Part shown: positions 45,166 through 57,361 of the stretch, one piece after another
Position numbering within the stretch: position 1 is the first letter of the stretch
How the letters are laid out: each line of letters starts with the position of its first letter
Notes under the pieces: generated by a model
What the model was told of the DNA's origin: nothing
The model's input: the letters and a program-made list of their open reading frames with translations, nothing else
Database searches by the model: none
Assembly: GCA_028554755.1 (NCBI GenBank)
Contig: JAPTOF010000001.1
Coordinates: forward strand, 28,137,501-28,201,500
Length of the DNA: 64,000 nucleotides
Source of the DNA: Cordia subcordata
Taxonomy: Eukaryota; Streptophyta; Magnoliopsida; Boraginales; Cordiaceae
Direction of reading: 5' to 3'
Position numbers and translations under genes: made by a program

Positions 45166-45486
45166 ATATCATATGAGCATGGCTTGTGTGAAGGTTTTAA
45201 TGCTTTAGGACCCCATCTATGGTGGTTGATGAAGTAAACATGATTGCCTAGCTAGCGGCATTGTGGTTAGCAATACTAGGGGGCAACCTAGGTTAAATTT
45301 TGTAATTTTGCACTTGTTTTATTTTCTTTCCTTTTCTTTTCTTTTCTTTTCTTTCTTTTTCTTTCACCCACATGAAAGTGTTGGATTCTGATCCTTTGTC
45401 CTATATGATACATCATTGCTTATAATTGCACATGTTAATGCAAGCTTGCATAGGCAACGCTATTGACCTTTTTTTCTTTGTGAGTG
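45166..45486 (+). other. 3' non-coding sequence after integrase
   Basis: Collinear with 32166-32420. Contains a TTTTCTTTTC simple repeat at 45325-45365. No gene seen. Confidence 0.75.
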
Positions 45487-45580
45487 CTAATTGACTTGTT
45501 GTGTTTTTGTGTGTGTTTGCATTGGTAATTACTTATACTTTAGAAATGTATTGAGCTTTTATAGATGTAATAATATATTA
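45487..45580 (+). repeat. Partial copy of a family-C LTR start
   Basis: TTGACTTGTTGTGTTTTTGT and the following 75 bases repeat the first part of the adjacent LTR at 45581. It is a short tandem remnant. Confidence 0.7.
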
Positions 45581-47433
45581 TGATGTTTTGTGTTTTTGTG
45601 TGTCTTTACGTTGTTAATTGCCGATGTTTTAGAGGTATCTTGAGCTTTAAAAGATGCATTAGTATAGTACATATACTAGAGTTAGGCTTAAGCATAAGTA
45701 AATGTACATAGTTGAGTTTCTAAGTCAAATGCTATACTAAATGTTTAACTTTGTGCCTTAGGTGAGCTATTAGGCTGAAATAGAGCTTGAACGAGGATCA
45801 ATAATGAACATAGAAGAGGTACGGGCCATGTAATGGAGGCTGAGAGCAAGAAAGGAGTCAACTAGAGAAGCCGGTCGACCTAGAAAAATTGTGGTTGACC
45901 GGCCACTCCAGAGAGGAACCCATTTATAGCCCGTCAATCCCCTTTAAAGAGCCGGTCAATCCCCTTTAAAGAGCCGGTCAATCGGCCAATCTAGAGAGCA
46001 TCACTATGAAAGCCAGTCGAACTAAGAAAAAGAGCCAGTCAATCGACAATGAGCAACAGTAGATATAAAAGCACATCTTTCAACTTTTAAAGGGGATTAT
46101 CTTTAGACCCAACACACACAAAAAACCCTAACTACACCACTTCTAACACATACACAATCACACACTTCTCACCTAGATTCGAGCTTGCTTGGAGGGTTTC
46201 AAACACTTGGATTGAAGCTACTCAAAGATTTGTACAAGAATTGCTAGGATGGAAGGGAAGTCTTCTATTCTCTATTTCATCCTCTTTTATATTATGTTTG
46301 AGTAGATTTGTTTAGAGTGATGATACTTGTGTAATGGGTTGATTCTATGCTTTTATATTATTGGATTTAATGGCTTGATGTATATACATATGCTATGCTT
46401 TTCTGGTTTTAATGGCTATTGTTCAATGCATATCTAGGTGTTTGATAACATGCCTAAGAGAGTTGCAGATGTATAAATTGAAGTCTATTTGCTACTAAAC
46501 ACCTCTAATCCATTCTGTAATCATGTATATGTGTTTATGTTTGCATCTTGAAAAATGGGTAATGCTTATATTAATATCTATATGTATGTTTGCATGCCTA
46601 GTATTAAATATGACCTCAATCTTGCATACATGTTGGCCCAAAAGTGTTGTTAATGGTGTAATCCGAGCATGATGATGTTTGGTAGTTGAATAAACCCCTT
46701 TATTCGTGAACATCTTGGCCTAGAACATGTATGAATATGCTAATAGGTCAAATCTCGCTGTAGTGACCCTAGAATGACAAGGCATAATTTAAGGCTAGCC
46801 TAAATTAAGTTTTCTTTGGCTTTAAATCTAGCCAATAGGTTTCTGGGTAGACTTAGTCGACCCCAACAACATTAAGTCTTGACTTTAATCCAACCAATGG
46901 TTTAGATACTAGGGTAGGCTCATTGTAGGTCACTTAGGAAGCTAATTGATCACTTTTAAGGCCCTAATCACAAGGACCACGCCGTAGCTCTAGGAGGTGC
47001 CACTTAGGGATGGACCCAAATAGAGTCTTAGGAAGAAAATAGGACACTAATTAAGTAACCTAGTTTAAAGAGCAATCAGTCATTAGGCCATTCTATGTAA
47101 ATCCCATAGTATTTGAGTTTAGGATCACTCATTAGCAAGTAGATGTCACCCTAATCCCTTCCATTTGTTAGTTCCCTCTAGATAGTTTGTCTCTATCCTT
47201 TCCATTCCCACAGTGTAGTTTTATTTTCTTTAGCTAGAGCTCCCGGTCATCCAAAAACACCAAAAAATAGTTAGTTTAGCTTCCTTTTTAGGCATTCTCT
47301 AGGACACACACATGTAGAATCCATCCCACAACATAGCCTCCCCGTGGTTCGACACTAGTTCTCGTACATACTACAAAGCATCAATCCGTGCACTTGCGGG
47401 TCTTTAGAGCTTGCACTCAAGAGATGACTATCG
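45581..47433 (+). repeat. Family-C LTR (complete)
   Basis: 1853 bp. Starts TGATGTTTTG; the end reads ACTATCG, a mutated ACTATCA. TATA at 46064-46071, palindromes at about 45870-46030, hairpin motifs at about 46817 and 46875. Followed by primer site and gag. Confidence 0.9.
46064..46071 (+). promoter_or_regulatory. LTR TATA box
   Basis: TATAAAAG is at the standard position. Confidence 0.55.
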
Positions 47434-47439
47434 AGTTCT

Positions 47440-47457
47440 TGACGCCATTGTTGGGGA
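47440..47457 (+). other. Primer-binding site, decayed
   Basis: TGACGCCATTGTTGGGGA differs from the tRNA-Asp complement at three positions, all G-to-A or C-to-T. Confidence 0.85.
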
Positions 47458-47786
47458 GGTACGATGGTTTGCATTCTTTGCTTGTGTGTTTTGGTAATTG
47501 CTTTATTTATTTTCCTAGCTTTTTCTTTACAGTTTGTTTAGTTTTTGCTCATCTTGCTTCTCATTTATATTATCTTACTTTCATACTTTCTTATCTATCT
47601 TTGTTTTTGTCTCCTATTGAGTTGTTGAGTTTACTTTTCAGGCTTAACTTGCTTGCTTGTTTAGCTATATTAGTTATTTTTGTTTTTTGTTTTTAGTAGA
47701 CTTTCTAGATTATGGTTTATTTGCTATAGACGTAGGTTTGTTAAAGTTTTTAGGGGTTGAAGTGGCTGATGTTAGGATAGTTGTAC
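47458..47786 (+). other. T-rich gag leader
   Basis: Non-coding leader like 26187-26478. Confidence 0.7.
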
Positions 47787-49320
47787 ATGCTTGGTAGGAG
47801 ATCCCTTAAAAATCCCTTAGTTCCTTTTAATCTTGAAACCAATAGGATTGCTAGGCATTTTAGGAATTTAAGAGATCTTCTTGAGGAGATGGCTGATCCA
47901 AATCATCCTCTTAATTCTCCCATTCCCCAAATAAATCCTATTCCACCTCGTGATCACCATGGCCATTAAGCCCAAGATTATTTTAGACAAGAACCCCTTA
48001 GACTAGACCCACCCATAGATGAGGAACCCATTCTTAGGCAATTCTTCCTCCCTGAAGCCTTTGACATTAATTTGGCTATTCAAATTTTAGCCATGCTTCT
48101 TTCCTTCTACGAGAGAAGCAATGAGAGTCCTCTAGAACATATTATTGACTTTGTTGAGATAAGTTCCACTCTCTATGTCCCCAATGTCTCCAAAGAGGTC
48201 ATACATTTGTGATTGTTCCCTTTCTCTCTTAAGGACAAGGCTAGGGCTTGGTTGCATTCCTCACCTAATGGTTGCATTACTACATGGGCCGAGCTTTAAT
48301 CTAAGTTCTTTTAAAAATCATATCCTGTGGCCAAGACGGCCGACCTCAGGACCGCCATTATGACTTTCTCCCAACATGATATATAATCTTTTCATGAGGC
48401 TTGGGAGAGGTTCAAATACCTTCTTAGACAATGTCCACACCACGGGTACAGTAATTATGACCTATTGCGATACTTTTTTCGAGGCTTAAATGAACAAAAT
48501 AGGATGATGGTCAATGCCGTCTCCAATGGTGGCTTCTATCTTTTGAAACTGACTGAGGCATGGGAGAAAATGGAGTTGATGGCCGAAAATTCTTTTCAAA
48601 ACTTTGCTATGGAAAGGTCTAGTCATGGAGCTAATAAGAGAAGTGTTAGTAAGGTTAGTGTCTCTTTAGATTTACCTACTAAGGTAGAGGCCTCGACAAA
48701 TAAGTTAGATTAATTCATTTCCTTGTCTCTTTTATCCAATGGTCATAGGACTAGTTCCGTAGGTTCTTCCTTCACCTTTTTAGTTGTTGAGATTTGTGCA
48801 TTGTATTCCAAATCATCTCATAAGACCATAGCTTGCCCATTAGCATCCCAGTTTCTCTAGTTTATGAAGGAGCAAGTGTGTGCAACTCAAGGTTATTCAT
48901 GTGAGTAATTTCCATACTTAAGCACACATAATTTTGGTTGGAGGGACAACCCAAAATTTTCTTGGAGGCAAGGTCAGCATGAATCTTCCTCTTCCCAACC
49001 CCAAGTCTCACTCTAGCAGCGACCTTGTTCTACTAATCCTTTAGGGTTTCATTATGTCAATCAAGCTAGGCTTCCTAGTACTCCTCAGCCACAGGCACTC
49101 ATTGTTACCTCTAGCCGCCAGCCTTGTAACAATGACATAATGGAGATAATGTAGTTCTTTCAGAACCAGCAACAAGAATTAGCAGAAAATAGGCAACGAA
49201 TGGCTAGGTTTGAGGCACAGTTACGATAGATTGCTAGTCAGTTGAGCACTAGAGACCCTAAGAAATTGTCTTCTCAGCTGGAGGTGAACCTTGAAGTCTA
49301 GTCCTGTTCCTCTACTGATA
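47787..49320 (+). pseudogene. gag, truncated by fusion to an LTR
   Basis: MLGRRSLKNPLVPFNLE starts at the ATG. The capsid-like region has a deletion of about 40 bp near 48080 (AIQI joined to LAML). SFHEAWERFKYLLRQCPHHG and YFFRGLNEQNRMMVNA are clear. The knuckle reads CALYSKSSHKTIAC, so the second cysteine is lost. Glutamine-rich repeats end at 49320, joined to an LTR interior. At least eight stops are present. Confidence 0.88.
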
Positions 49321-51024
49321 TACTAAATGCTTAACTTTATGCCTTATGTGAGCTATAGGGCTAAAATGGAGCTTGAATGAAGACGAATGATGAAGATAGA
49401 AGAGGTACGGGTCATGCAATGAAGGCCAAGAGCAAGAAAGAGATCAACTAGAGGAGTTCGTCGACCTAGAAAAATTGCTAGGTCGACTAGCCACTCCAGA
49501 GAGGAACCCATATTCAATTGGTCAACCCCCTTAGAGAGCCGATCAACCTAGCCCCTAAAGAGCTAGTCTACTAGCCAGTCCATAGAGCATCACTATGAAA
49601 GCTGATCAAGCTAAGAAAAAAAGGCAAGTCGACTGGTAATGCGCAGCAGATGATATAAAAGCTTGATTTTCATATTTTAAAGGGGATTTTTTTTAGACCT
49701 AACACACACAAAAAAAACCCTAGCTATACCACCTCAAACACACACACAATCACACACTTCTCACCTAGATTCAAGCTTGCTTTGAGGGTTTCAAACACTT
49801 GGATTTAAGCTACACAAAGATTTGTATAAGAATTGCTAGGATGGAAGGGAAGTCTTCTATTCTCTCTTTCATCCTCTTTTATATTATGTTTGAGTAGATT
49901 TGTTTAAGGTGATGATAATTGTGTAATGGGTTGATTCTATGCTTCTATATTTTGGGATTTAATTGCTTAATGTATATGCAAATGCTATGTTTTTTTGGTT
50001 TCAATGGCTATTATTCAATACACGCCTAGGTATTTGATAATATGCCTAAGAAAGTTGTAGACGTATAAATTGAAGTCTATATGCTACTAAACACCTCTAA
50101 TCCATTTTGTAATCATGTCTATACTTTTATGTGTGGATCTTGTGATATGGTTAATGTTTATATTCATGTCTATGTGTATGCTTGCATGCCAAGTAGTAAA
50201 TATGACCTCAATATTGCATACATGTTAGCTTAAAAGTGATTTTAATAGTGTAATACAAGCATGATGACAATTGGTAGTTGAATAAGCCCCTTTATTCCTG
50301 AACACCTTGGCCTAGAACATGTATAAATGTGATAATTGATCAAATCCCGCTGTAGTGACCCTAGAATGATGAGGCATAATTTAAGGCTAAGCTAAATCGA
50401 CTCCCTTTTGGCTTTAAATCTAGCCAATAGGTCTCGGGGTAGATTTAGTCGACCCTAGCAATACTAGGTCTTAGCTTTAAATCCAGACAGTGGTTTAGGT
50501 ACTAGGGTAGGTTCGTTGTACGTCACCTAGGAAGCTAATTGGTCGCTCTTAAGGCCCTAGGTTATAAGGATCACGCCGTAGATCTAGGACATGCCGCCAA
50601 GGACAAATCCCATCGAGTCCTAGGGAGAAATTAAGACACTATTTAAGCAACCTAGTTAAAGAGCAATCAGTTATTAAGCCATTCTATGTAAATCCCATAT
50701 TATTTTAGTCTAGGATCACCTATTAACAAGTAGATATCACCCTAATCCCTTCCATTTGTTAGTTACCTCTAGATAGTTTGTCTTTATCCTTTCCATTCCT
50801 TTAGTGTAGTTTTATTTTTGTTAGCTACAGCTCCTTATCATCCAAAAACACCAAAAAATAGTTAGTTTAGGTTTCCTTTTAGGCATTCCCAAAGACACAC
50901 ACACGTAGAATCCATCCCACAACATAGCCTCTCTGTGGTTCGATACCCATTATCGCATACACTACACTGAATCAATCCATGGGCTTATGGGTCTTTCAGG
51001 CTTGCACTCAAGAGACGACTATCA
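49321..51024 (+). repeat. Family-C LTR, 5'-truncated
   Basis: Starts at the same internal point as 22861 (TACTAAATGCTTAAC) and ends CTATCA. TATA at 49654-49661. With 45581-49320 it forms an LTR-gag-LTR unit. Confidence 0.88.
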
Positions 51025-52618
51025 TAGTACTTACACTAGAGATAGGCTTAAGCAAAGTAATTGTACATAGTTGACTTTAAAAAGTAAATGCTACACAAAT
51101 TACTTGTCTTTGATGATTTAAGAGATTTTGGGTTTGTTGCTGAGATCACACAATGAAGGGTTATGAAGACCAAGGGTGTACGGGTCATGAGGAAGAAGTC
51201 AGAAGTAAAAGAACACGAAGAATAAAGACCTTAAGATGGACTGGTAGACCCACAAGAACAGCTGGTTGACTGGCTAAGTTGGCAAATAATTCCAGAGGAG
51301 AATTGCCTGTGCCTATTGAGCTTACCAGCTGACCTTAGTCTCTAAATTTGGGCTGATTGACCCCCTTTACTATTGGATAGCTAGTTAGGCCAGCTGGTAG
51401 TAATGCTAAAGGCCATAAATAAGGCTCATTATTATCACTTTTTATCGATCATTCACCACCCCTTCTCACACCCCAACACACACACAAAACCTTACCTTCA
51501 CCCATCTCTGATATATACACTAACACACACACCCTACCTAGATTCCAGCTTATTTGGAGGCTTTCAAACACTTGGATTAGAGTTTGCTCAAGGGATTTGT
51601 ACAAGAATAGCTAAGATGAAAGGGGAACTTCCTATGCTCTCTTTCATCCTATTTTATATTATGTTTGAGTAGACTTGTTTAGGATGTTTAAACTTGTGCA
51701 ATGGGTTGATTATATACTCTTATGTTATGTGATTTGATGGCTTAATATATATATACACATTTTTTTTCCTATTTCAATAGCTATTGTTCAATACATGTCT
51801 AGGTGTTTGATAATATGCCTATGAGAGTTGCATATGTATAAATTGAAGTTTGTTTGCTATTAAACATCTCTAATCCATTCTATAATCATGTTTAAGGGTT
51901 TATATCTGGATTTTATGAAGTGGGTAACGTTTATATTCATGTTTATGTGTATGTTTGCATGCCTAGTAGTGAATATGGCCTCAATATTGCATACATGTTG
52001 GTTCCAAAGTGCTTTTAATAGTGTAATCCAAGCATGACAATGTTTGATAGTCAAATAGATTCCTTTATTCACAAACACCTTGGCCTAGAACATGTATGAA
52101 TGTGCTAAAAGGATAAATCCTGCTATAGTGACACTAGATTGACGATGAGTAATTTAGAGCTAGCCTAGATCGAGTCTCCTTTGGCTTTAAATCTAGCCAA
52201 TTCTTTTTTGAATAGGTTAAGTCGACCCTAGCGACACGTGGTCTTGGCTTTAAATTTAGCCAACAGTTTAGGCACTATGGTTGGTTCATTCTAGGTCACA
52301 TAGGAAGCTAGTTAGTCACTCTTTGTTTGTTTCACCCTAATCCCTTCCATTTGGTGAACTCCTTCTAAATTAGTTTGTTTCCTTACTTTCTATTACCATA
52401 GCGTAGTTTTATTTCCTTTAGCTAGAGCTCTTTAATTTAATCCTTAAAAAAAAAGGTTAGTTTAGATTTTCTTTTATGCATATTCTAGGACACACACACA
52501 TAGAATCTATTCCACAAATTAGCCTCCCTGTGGTTTGACAACTGTTCTCATGCATACTACATTGCACCGATCTGTGCGTTTGTAGGTCTTTAGGGCTTGC
52601 ACTTCTAGAGAGACATCA
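51025..52618 (+). repeat. Family-C LTR, 5'-truncated, head-to-tail
   Basis: Starts TAGTACTTACACTAGAG directly against the previous LTR end, exactly as at 24566. Ends GACATCA. It has the same internal gap after AGTCACTCTT as 24566-26162. Confidence 0.87.
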
Positions 52619-52624
52619 ACTTCT

Positions 52625-52642
52625 TAGCGCTACTGTTGGGGA
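52625..52642 (+). other. Primer-binding site, decayed
   Basis: TAGCGCTACTGTTGGGGA: a decayed tRNA-Asp complement six bases after the LTR. Confidence 0.8.
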
Positions 52643-52933
52643 GGCACGGTGGTTTGTGTTTCTTGCTTATGTGTTTTAGTAGTTGCTTTTTGTTTGTTTT
52701 GCTTTATTTTTTTAGCTTGCTTTAGTAGTTGTTTATCTTGCTTTGCGTTTAGTTCCTTTGATCTTTTTGTGTTTACTTTCATGCTTAACCTAGTTTGCTT
52801 GTTTAGATTTCTTAATTTGCTTTGGCCTTTGTTTTTGTTTTTAGTAGACTTTCTAGGTTGTGGCTTATTTTCTGTAGTTTTAAGATTGTTGAAGTTTCAA
52901 TGGTTGAAGTGGCCGGAGTTAGGATAGTGTTCC
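52643..52933 (+). other. T-rich gag leader
   Basis: Matches 26187-26478 closely; non-coding. Confidence 0.7.
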
Positions 52934-55030
52934 ATGCTTGGTAGAAGCTCCCTTAGAAATCCTTTAGTTTTGTTTAATCCTGAACTCGATAGGATTGCAC
53001 GACACATTAGGAATTAGGAAATCTTCTTGAGGGGATGCCCGGTCTAAATAATCCCTCTATTTCTCCCATTCCCCCTATGAATCCCATTCCACTGCATAAT
53101 CACCATGGGCATCAAGCTCAAAATCATTTCAAACAAGAGCCCTTTAAAGCGGACCTACACATGGATGATGATCCGACACTTAGGGAATTCTTCCTTCTCA
53201 ATGCCATCGAGCCTAATTTGGCTACTAATATTCCAGGGTTGGTGGAGGCTAGTTTCGAGATTAAGCCTAACATGTTGGCTATGCTGCCTTCTTTCTATGG
53301 GAAGAGCAACGAGAGTCCCTTGGACACATTACCAATTTTGTAGAAATAGGTTCTACCCTCCATGTCCCAAATGTGTCTCAAGAGGTCAATCGTCTTAGGT
53401 TGTTTCTGTTCACCCGTAAAGATAAGGCAATGTCTTTGTTTCATTCTTTACCAAGTAGTTGTATCACATCCTAGGCTGAGCTTTAATCTAGGTTCTACCA
53501 AAAATACTTTCTTATGGCCAAGAGCTTCCATTATGACATTCTCCAAACATCATCTAGAGTCTTTTCATGAGGCTTGGGAGAGGTTCAATGACCTTCTTAG
53601 ACAATGTTCTTTTTATAAATATGATAAATATCATTTAATCCAACATTTCTTTCAAGGTTTAAATGATCAAAATAAGATGATGGTTAATGCCACCTCCATT
53701 GGTGGATTTTATAATTTGAAGGTGAGTAAGGTGTGGGAGTAAATGGATTTATTAGTCGAGAACTCTTTCCAAAATTTAGCTATAGGAGGTCTAGTGGGGA
53801 GTGAATAAAAGAGGTGTTCATGAGGTTGGCGTTGCTCTACATTTGCCTCTTAAGGTAGAGGCCTCAACGAATAAACTAGATCAATTCATTACTTTGTCCC
53901 TTTCCTCTCATGGTTATAGGACTAGTTTCACAGGTTCTTCATCTACCCTTTTTGTAGTTGAGGTGTGTGTGTTGTGTTCTGTGTCATCTCACGAGACCAT
54001 AGCATGCCTCTTAGCACTCCAATTTCCCGAGTTCATGCAAGAGCAAGTGTGAGCTACACAGGGTTATTCTCATGAGCACAATCCATATTTCAACACATAC
54101 AATTTGGGTTAAAGGTACAACCCTAAGGTTCTTGGAGATAGGGTCACCATAAGTCTTATTCCCAGTCTGAGGCCCTACTCTAGTAGTGACCCTACTTGCT
54201 AACTCCCCAAGGTTTTACAATGTCCATCAATATAGGCTTCCTAGTGCTCCTCAGCAACAAGCACTTCCTACTCCCTCTAATAGCCAATCCCTTAGCATTG
54301 ATGTGATGAAGATGATGTAGCTTATTTAGAATTAGCAATAAGCATTAGCTAGTCAGTAGTAGGAGTTAACAAATAATAAGCAAGAAATGGCTAGCTATAG
54401 GTAGCAGATGCTAGGTTTGAGGCATAGTTAGGGTAGTTTGTCACGCAGTTAAGCACTAGGGACCTTGAGAAGTTGCCTTCTCACCCTAGATCTTGTTATG
54501 CTCCTCTACTGATACCACTTATGCCCTTCAGGCCCAAGCTAAGGCTATCACCACTCTTAGGAGCAGTAAAAAAGTGAAAAATAAAGTAAGAGTTGACTAT
54601 GAAGTGGAAGTTGACTATGCAGTGCCTGTACCTAGTAGTCCTTCTAAGTTGAGAGAGCCTGATTATAGCCCTGTAAAGAGAGGTCCTACTGATAAAGTTG
54701 AACCTGTTAGAGACCATGGAGAGAGTAGTACTTCTCAGCCACATCGGGAAAGAAAGGACCTCATTGATGATTCCTATGTGTTTAAAGGCATTACACGTAG
54801 AGTTCCCTTTCCATCTGCTTTAGAGAGGCCCATACCAAGTGAGAATTCTATGTTTTCAATATCTTAGAGCATCTTAAGGACCTTAAGGTCAATCTTCCTT
54901 TGATAGATGCGATCCTATCTATTTCTCTTATTCTAAGTTCTTCAAGGACCTTTGTATGGGGCAACGTAGATTATCGAACATCCCTAAGAAGGTGAAGCTC
55001 ACAGAAAAAGTGAGTAGTATTTGTACTTCG
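52934..55030 (+). pseudogene. gag, counterpart of Element 2 gag
   Basis: Start MLGRSSLRNPLVLFNPELD. FEIKPNMLAMLPSFYGKSNESP, HHLESFHEAWERFNDLLRQC, a complete knuckle CVLCSVSSHETIAC (53966-54007), and a region open from 54493 to 54867 (VPVPSSPSKLREPDYSPVKRG). A deletion near 53520 removes the KTANLR segment. Many TAG codons lie in the glutamine-rich part near 54320-54400. It is paired with 26479-28560. Confidence 0.88.
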
Positions 55031-55542
55031 GGCCTCCTGCCCAAGATAAGTGACCCTAGAGCTTTCACCATTCCTTATAGGATCTGTAACACCTAGATTG
55101 ATCACACCTTGCTAGATTTGGGGTCCAGTGTGAATCTCATTTCCTATTCCATCTATTAGTTACTAGGTCTAGGTGGGTTTTCGCCTGCACAAGTTACTCT
55201 TCAGCTAACTGATAGATCTAGTCATAGACCCGGGAGGTAGTGAGTAGGGCTAGTGTAAGAGGAGAAGAGAATGGAGAAGAGTGCTTTAGAGTGGATGTTA
55301 TTGATTCTTGTGTCGAGGGCTTTGTAGAGAGAACCATGACCGATGGAGAAGATTTGAGGAAATTTGTGGATTTATTGACTAACTTTGATTTAGAGGCCTT
55401 AGAGAAGAAATATATAGCTTCTACCTCCTTAATTGGGGGATTCCATGACTGATAAGTCATTAGAGATTGTTCCTGTTACTCTTGATTCTAGTGATATCCT
55501 CGTTGATGATGTTGAGACTAAGTCCCCCTTGGTTGAGCCTAG
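55031..55542 (+). pseudogene. Protease and linker remnant, cut by D2
   Basis: The active-site segment LLDLGSSVNLIS is kept (about 55110-55145). About 225 bp are then missing relative to Element 2, and the linker (RGEENGEECFRVDVIDSCVEGFVERTM) follows. The frame stops at GTTGAGCCTAG, where D2 begins; in Element 2 the same point continues into RT. Confidence 0.82.
55538..55542. repeat. Presumed left target site of D2
   Basis: CCTAG precedes the LTR. Element 2 shows the uninterrupted target GAGCCTAGCC. No matching CCTAG copy follows at 62043, so the right boundary is rearranged. Confidence 0.6.
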
Positions 55543-55822
55543 TGATGTGTGTCATTTGTGCATGTTTACATCTAGTTTTTGCATGCATATTTAAGAGTGT
55601 TCAGAGCATAATTGAGTGCGCTTAGTATAAAGTTTATGCATATTTGTTAATATTCGTACTTAATGTATTTAGGTGCATAAATACTATACTAAGTGTTATA
55701 TTCCATGTTTTAGGAGTGTTTTAAAAGGGTTCAAGCGTATACGAGGAAGAAATGAGCTAACGGATAAAGACCGGAAGAAAAGAAATAAAGAAGAGAGCAT
55801 TCTGATCCAGCCGGTCGGCTTA

Positions 55823-56010
55823 GATGAGGAGCCGGTCGACCGTCTAGGTCGACCGGCCGCTCCAGAGAATAAGAGATTTAGAGTCGGTCGAGTTCCTCAA
55901 GAAGCCGGTTGACCAGCTAGGTCGACCGACCAGTTCAGAGAGCATCAAGATTGGAGCCGGTTGAGCAAGAAAGAGGAGCCGGTCGACCGGCTAGGTCGAC
56001 CGGCTGTACG
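55823..56010. repeat. Cluster of GGTCGACC palindromes upstream of the D2 TATA box
   Basis: GCCGGTCGACCGGCTAGG-type units, some perfect, recur with TAGGTCGACCGG spacers. The cluster ends about 12 bp before TATAAAAG. Related clusters lie upstream of the TATA box in families A, C and D1. Confidence 0.8.
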
Positions 56011-56021
56011 CGGAAGAAATC

Positions 56022-56029
56022 TATAAAAG
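56022..56029 (+). promoter_or_regulatory. TATA box of D2
   Basis: Canonical TATAAAAG about 480 bp from the LTR start; likely start of element RNA some 30 bp downstream. Confidence 0.65.
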
Positions 56030-57189
56030 CTCGTTTTAGCCCAATTTCGAGGGGAGGAACTTTTATTGTAAAATCTTAATAAACCCTAAACTCGACCCAC
56101 TTCACAAAACACCCTAAACCACCATCTAAATCCCACACCAAGCTAGGATTGAAGCATTAAACAAAGATTCGAAGGATTTGTACGGATTTGGAAGCAAGAA
56201 TTTAGGGAAGTTCTTCTTGTTCTTTCTCTATTTCTTGTAAATATGTTGCTAGATTAGGCTAGATTTAGGGTTGATTGCTGTTGTATATAAGATTAGGGCT
56301 TTGAAAAATGGATTTGTGTAGATCTTTGGCTCTCTTAATACATGTTTATTTACATAAATTTATGGCATGATTCAATATGTCTATGTATTGGAAATCAAAC
56401 ATGTCTATGTGTTTGTTAAAATGCCTAAGTGAATATGCATGTTTTATTTATGCTTTAAATGCTCTTATCTACTTATATGGGTGATGTGATTGTGCTTAAT
56501 CTCGTGGCTTTGCTTAGTAGAGTAGGCTTTAGCTTTAAATCCAGCTAATAGATTACATGCTATGCTTAGTCGAGTTTAGGTGCTAGTCTTTGGCTTTAAA
56601 TCCAGCCAAGTTGATAAGTTAACCTAGACTAGAGTATCCCTCACCCACGTTAGTGTTGGTTAATTGAGATTTAATGTCACGTAGTGTTTAAATGCTAGTC
56701 CTTGGCTTTAAATCCAGCCAAGAGGATAAGTTCTAAGCACGGATTGCGTAGGCTAGGAGGGATTGGCCCTTAGCTTTAAATCCAGCTAACAGGTTGAACC
56801 ACTAATATTGGTTAAGAGAGCCCCCGATCAACACAACGGCAATAGAAGTCTCGAGCCTTAGATAGACCTCATCTGTTATCATAGCCCAAGTCTTGTTGCA
56901 ATGCAATCACCCTAGGTTCCCTTCTTCTTTATTAGTGTTTCCTTCCTTAGTTTGTCTCCTTTAAGTTCCTTCATAGATTAGTTTTTATTTTTCCTTTTTC
57001 CGAGCTCCCTTCCATCCTAAAGTAAGTAAACACACGCACGTAGCTAGTTTAAGGCACCCGAGCACATAGTGACTAAACTAAGGTAGCCTCCCTGTGGATT
57101 CGACCCCGCACTTGCACACACTGTACTACACACGTCCCGTGCACTTGCGGGCTATTTAGGCTTGTGCTCAAATAGCGGTATCAAGTTTT

Positions 57190-57207
57190 TGGCACTGTTG
57201 CCGGGGC
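57190..57207 (+). other. Primer-binding site of D2
   Basis: TGGCACTGTTGCCGGGGC resembles the tRNA-Asp complement with three differences. The second primer site, at 62050, is perfect for 18 bases. Confidence 0.88.
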
Positions 57208-57361
57208 GGCACAGTATTGGTTCTTTGTGTGCTTTTGTGTTTGCAATTGGTTGCTTGCGTGTGCACTATTTTTACTTACTTTCCATTTTTCGAAAAAAAA
57301 AAGTTTTTAATTAAAAAAAAAATTGGATTTTTGAAGAGGTTTTACTTGTGATTCATTGAAT
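57208..57361 (+). other. Leader of D2
   Basis: TTGGTTCTTTGTGTGC block, then A-rich sequence at 57290-57325; non-coding. Confidence 0.7.

Larger units (their letters stand above)
55543..57183 (+). repeat. 5' LTR of D2
   Basis: TGATG...TATCA. GGTCGACC palindromes lie at about 55823-56010, the best-kept set in the window. TATA at 56022-56029; TTTAAATCCAGC-type hairpins at about 56533, 56593, 56704 and 56770. Confidence 0.93.

Noticed and set aside
55823..56010. Palindrome cluster as a CRISPR array or replication origin
   Set aside because: The units vary in spacing and sequence, there are no unique spacers, and they lie at fixed places in plant LTRs.
57080..57150. A genuine tRNA gene near the LTR end
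   Set aside because: Only a T-arm-like block is visible; there is no acceptor stem, D arm or anticodon arm.
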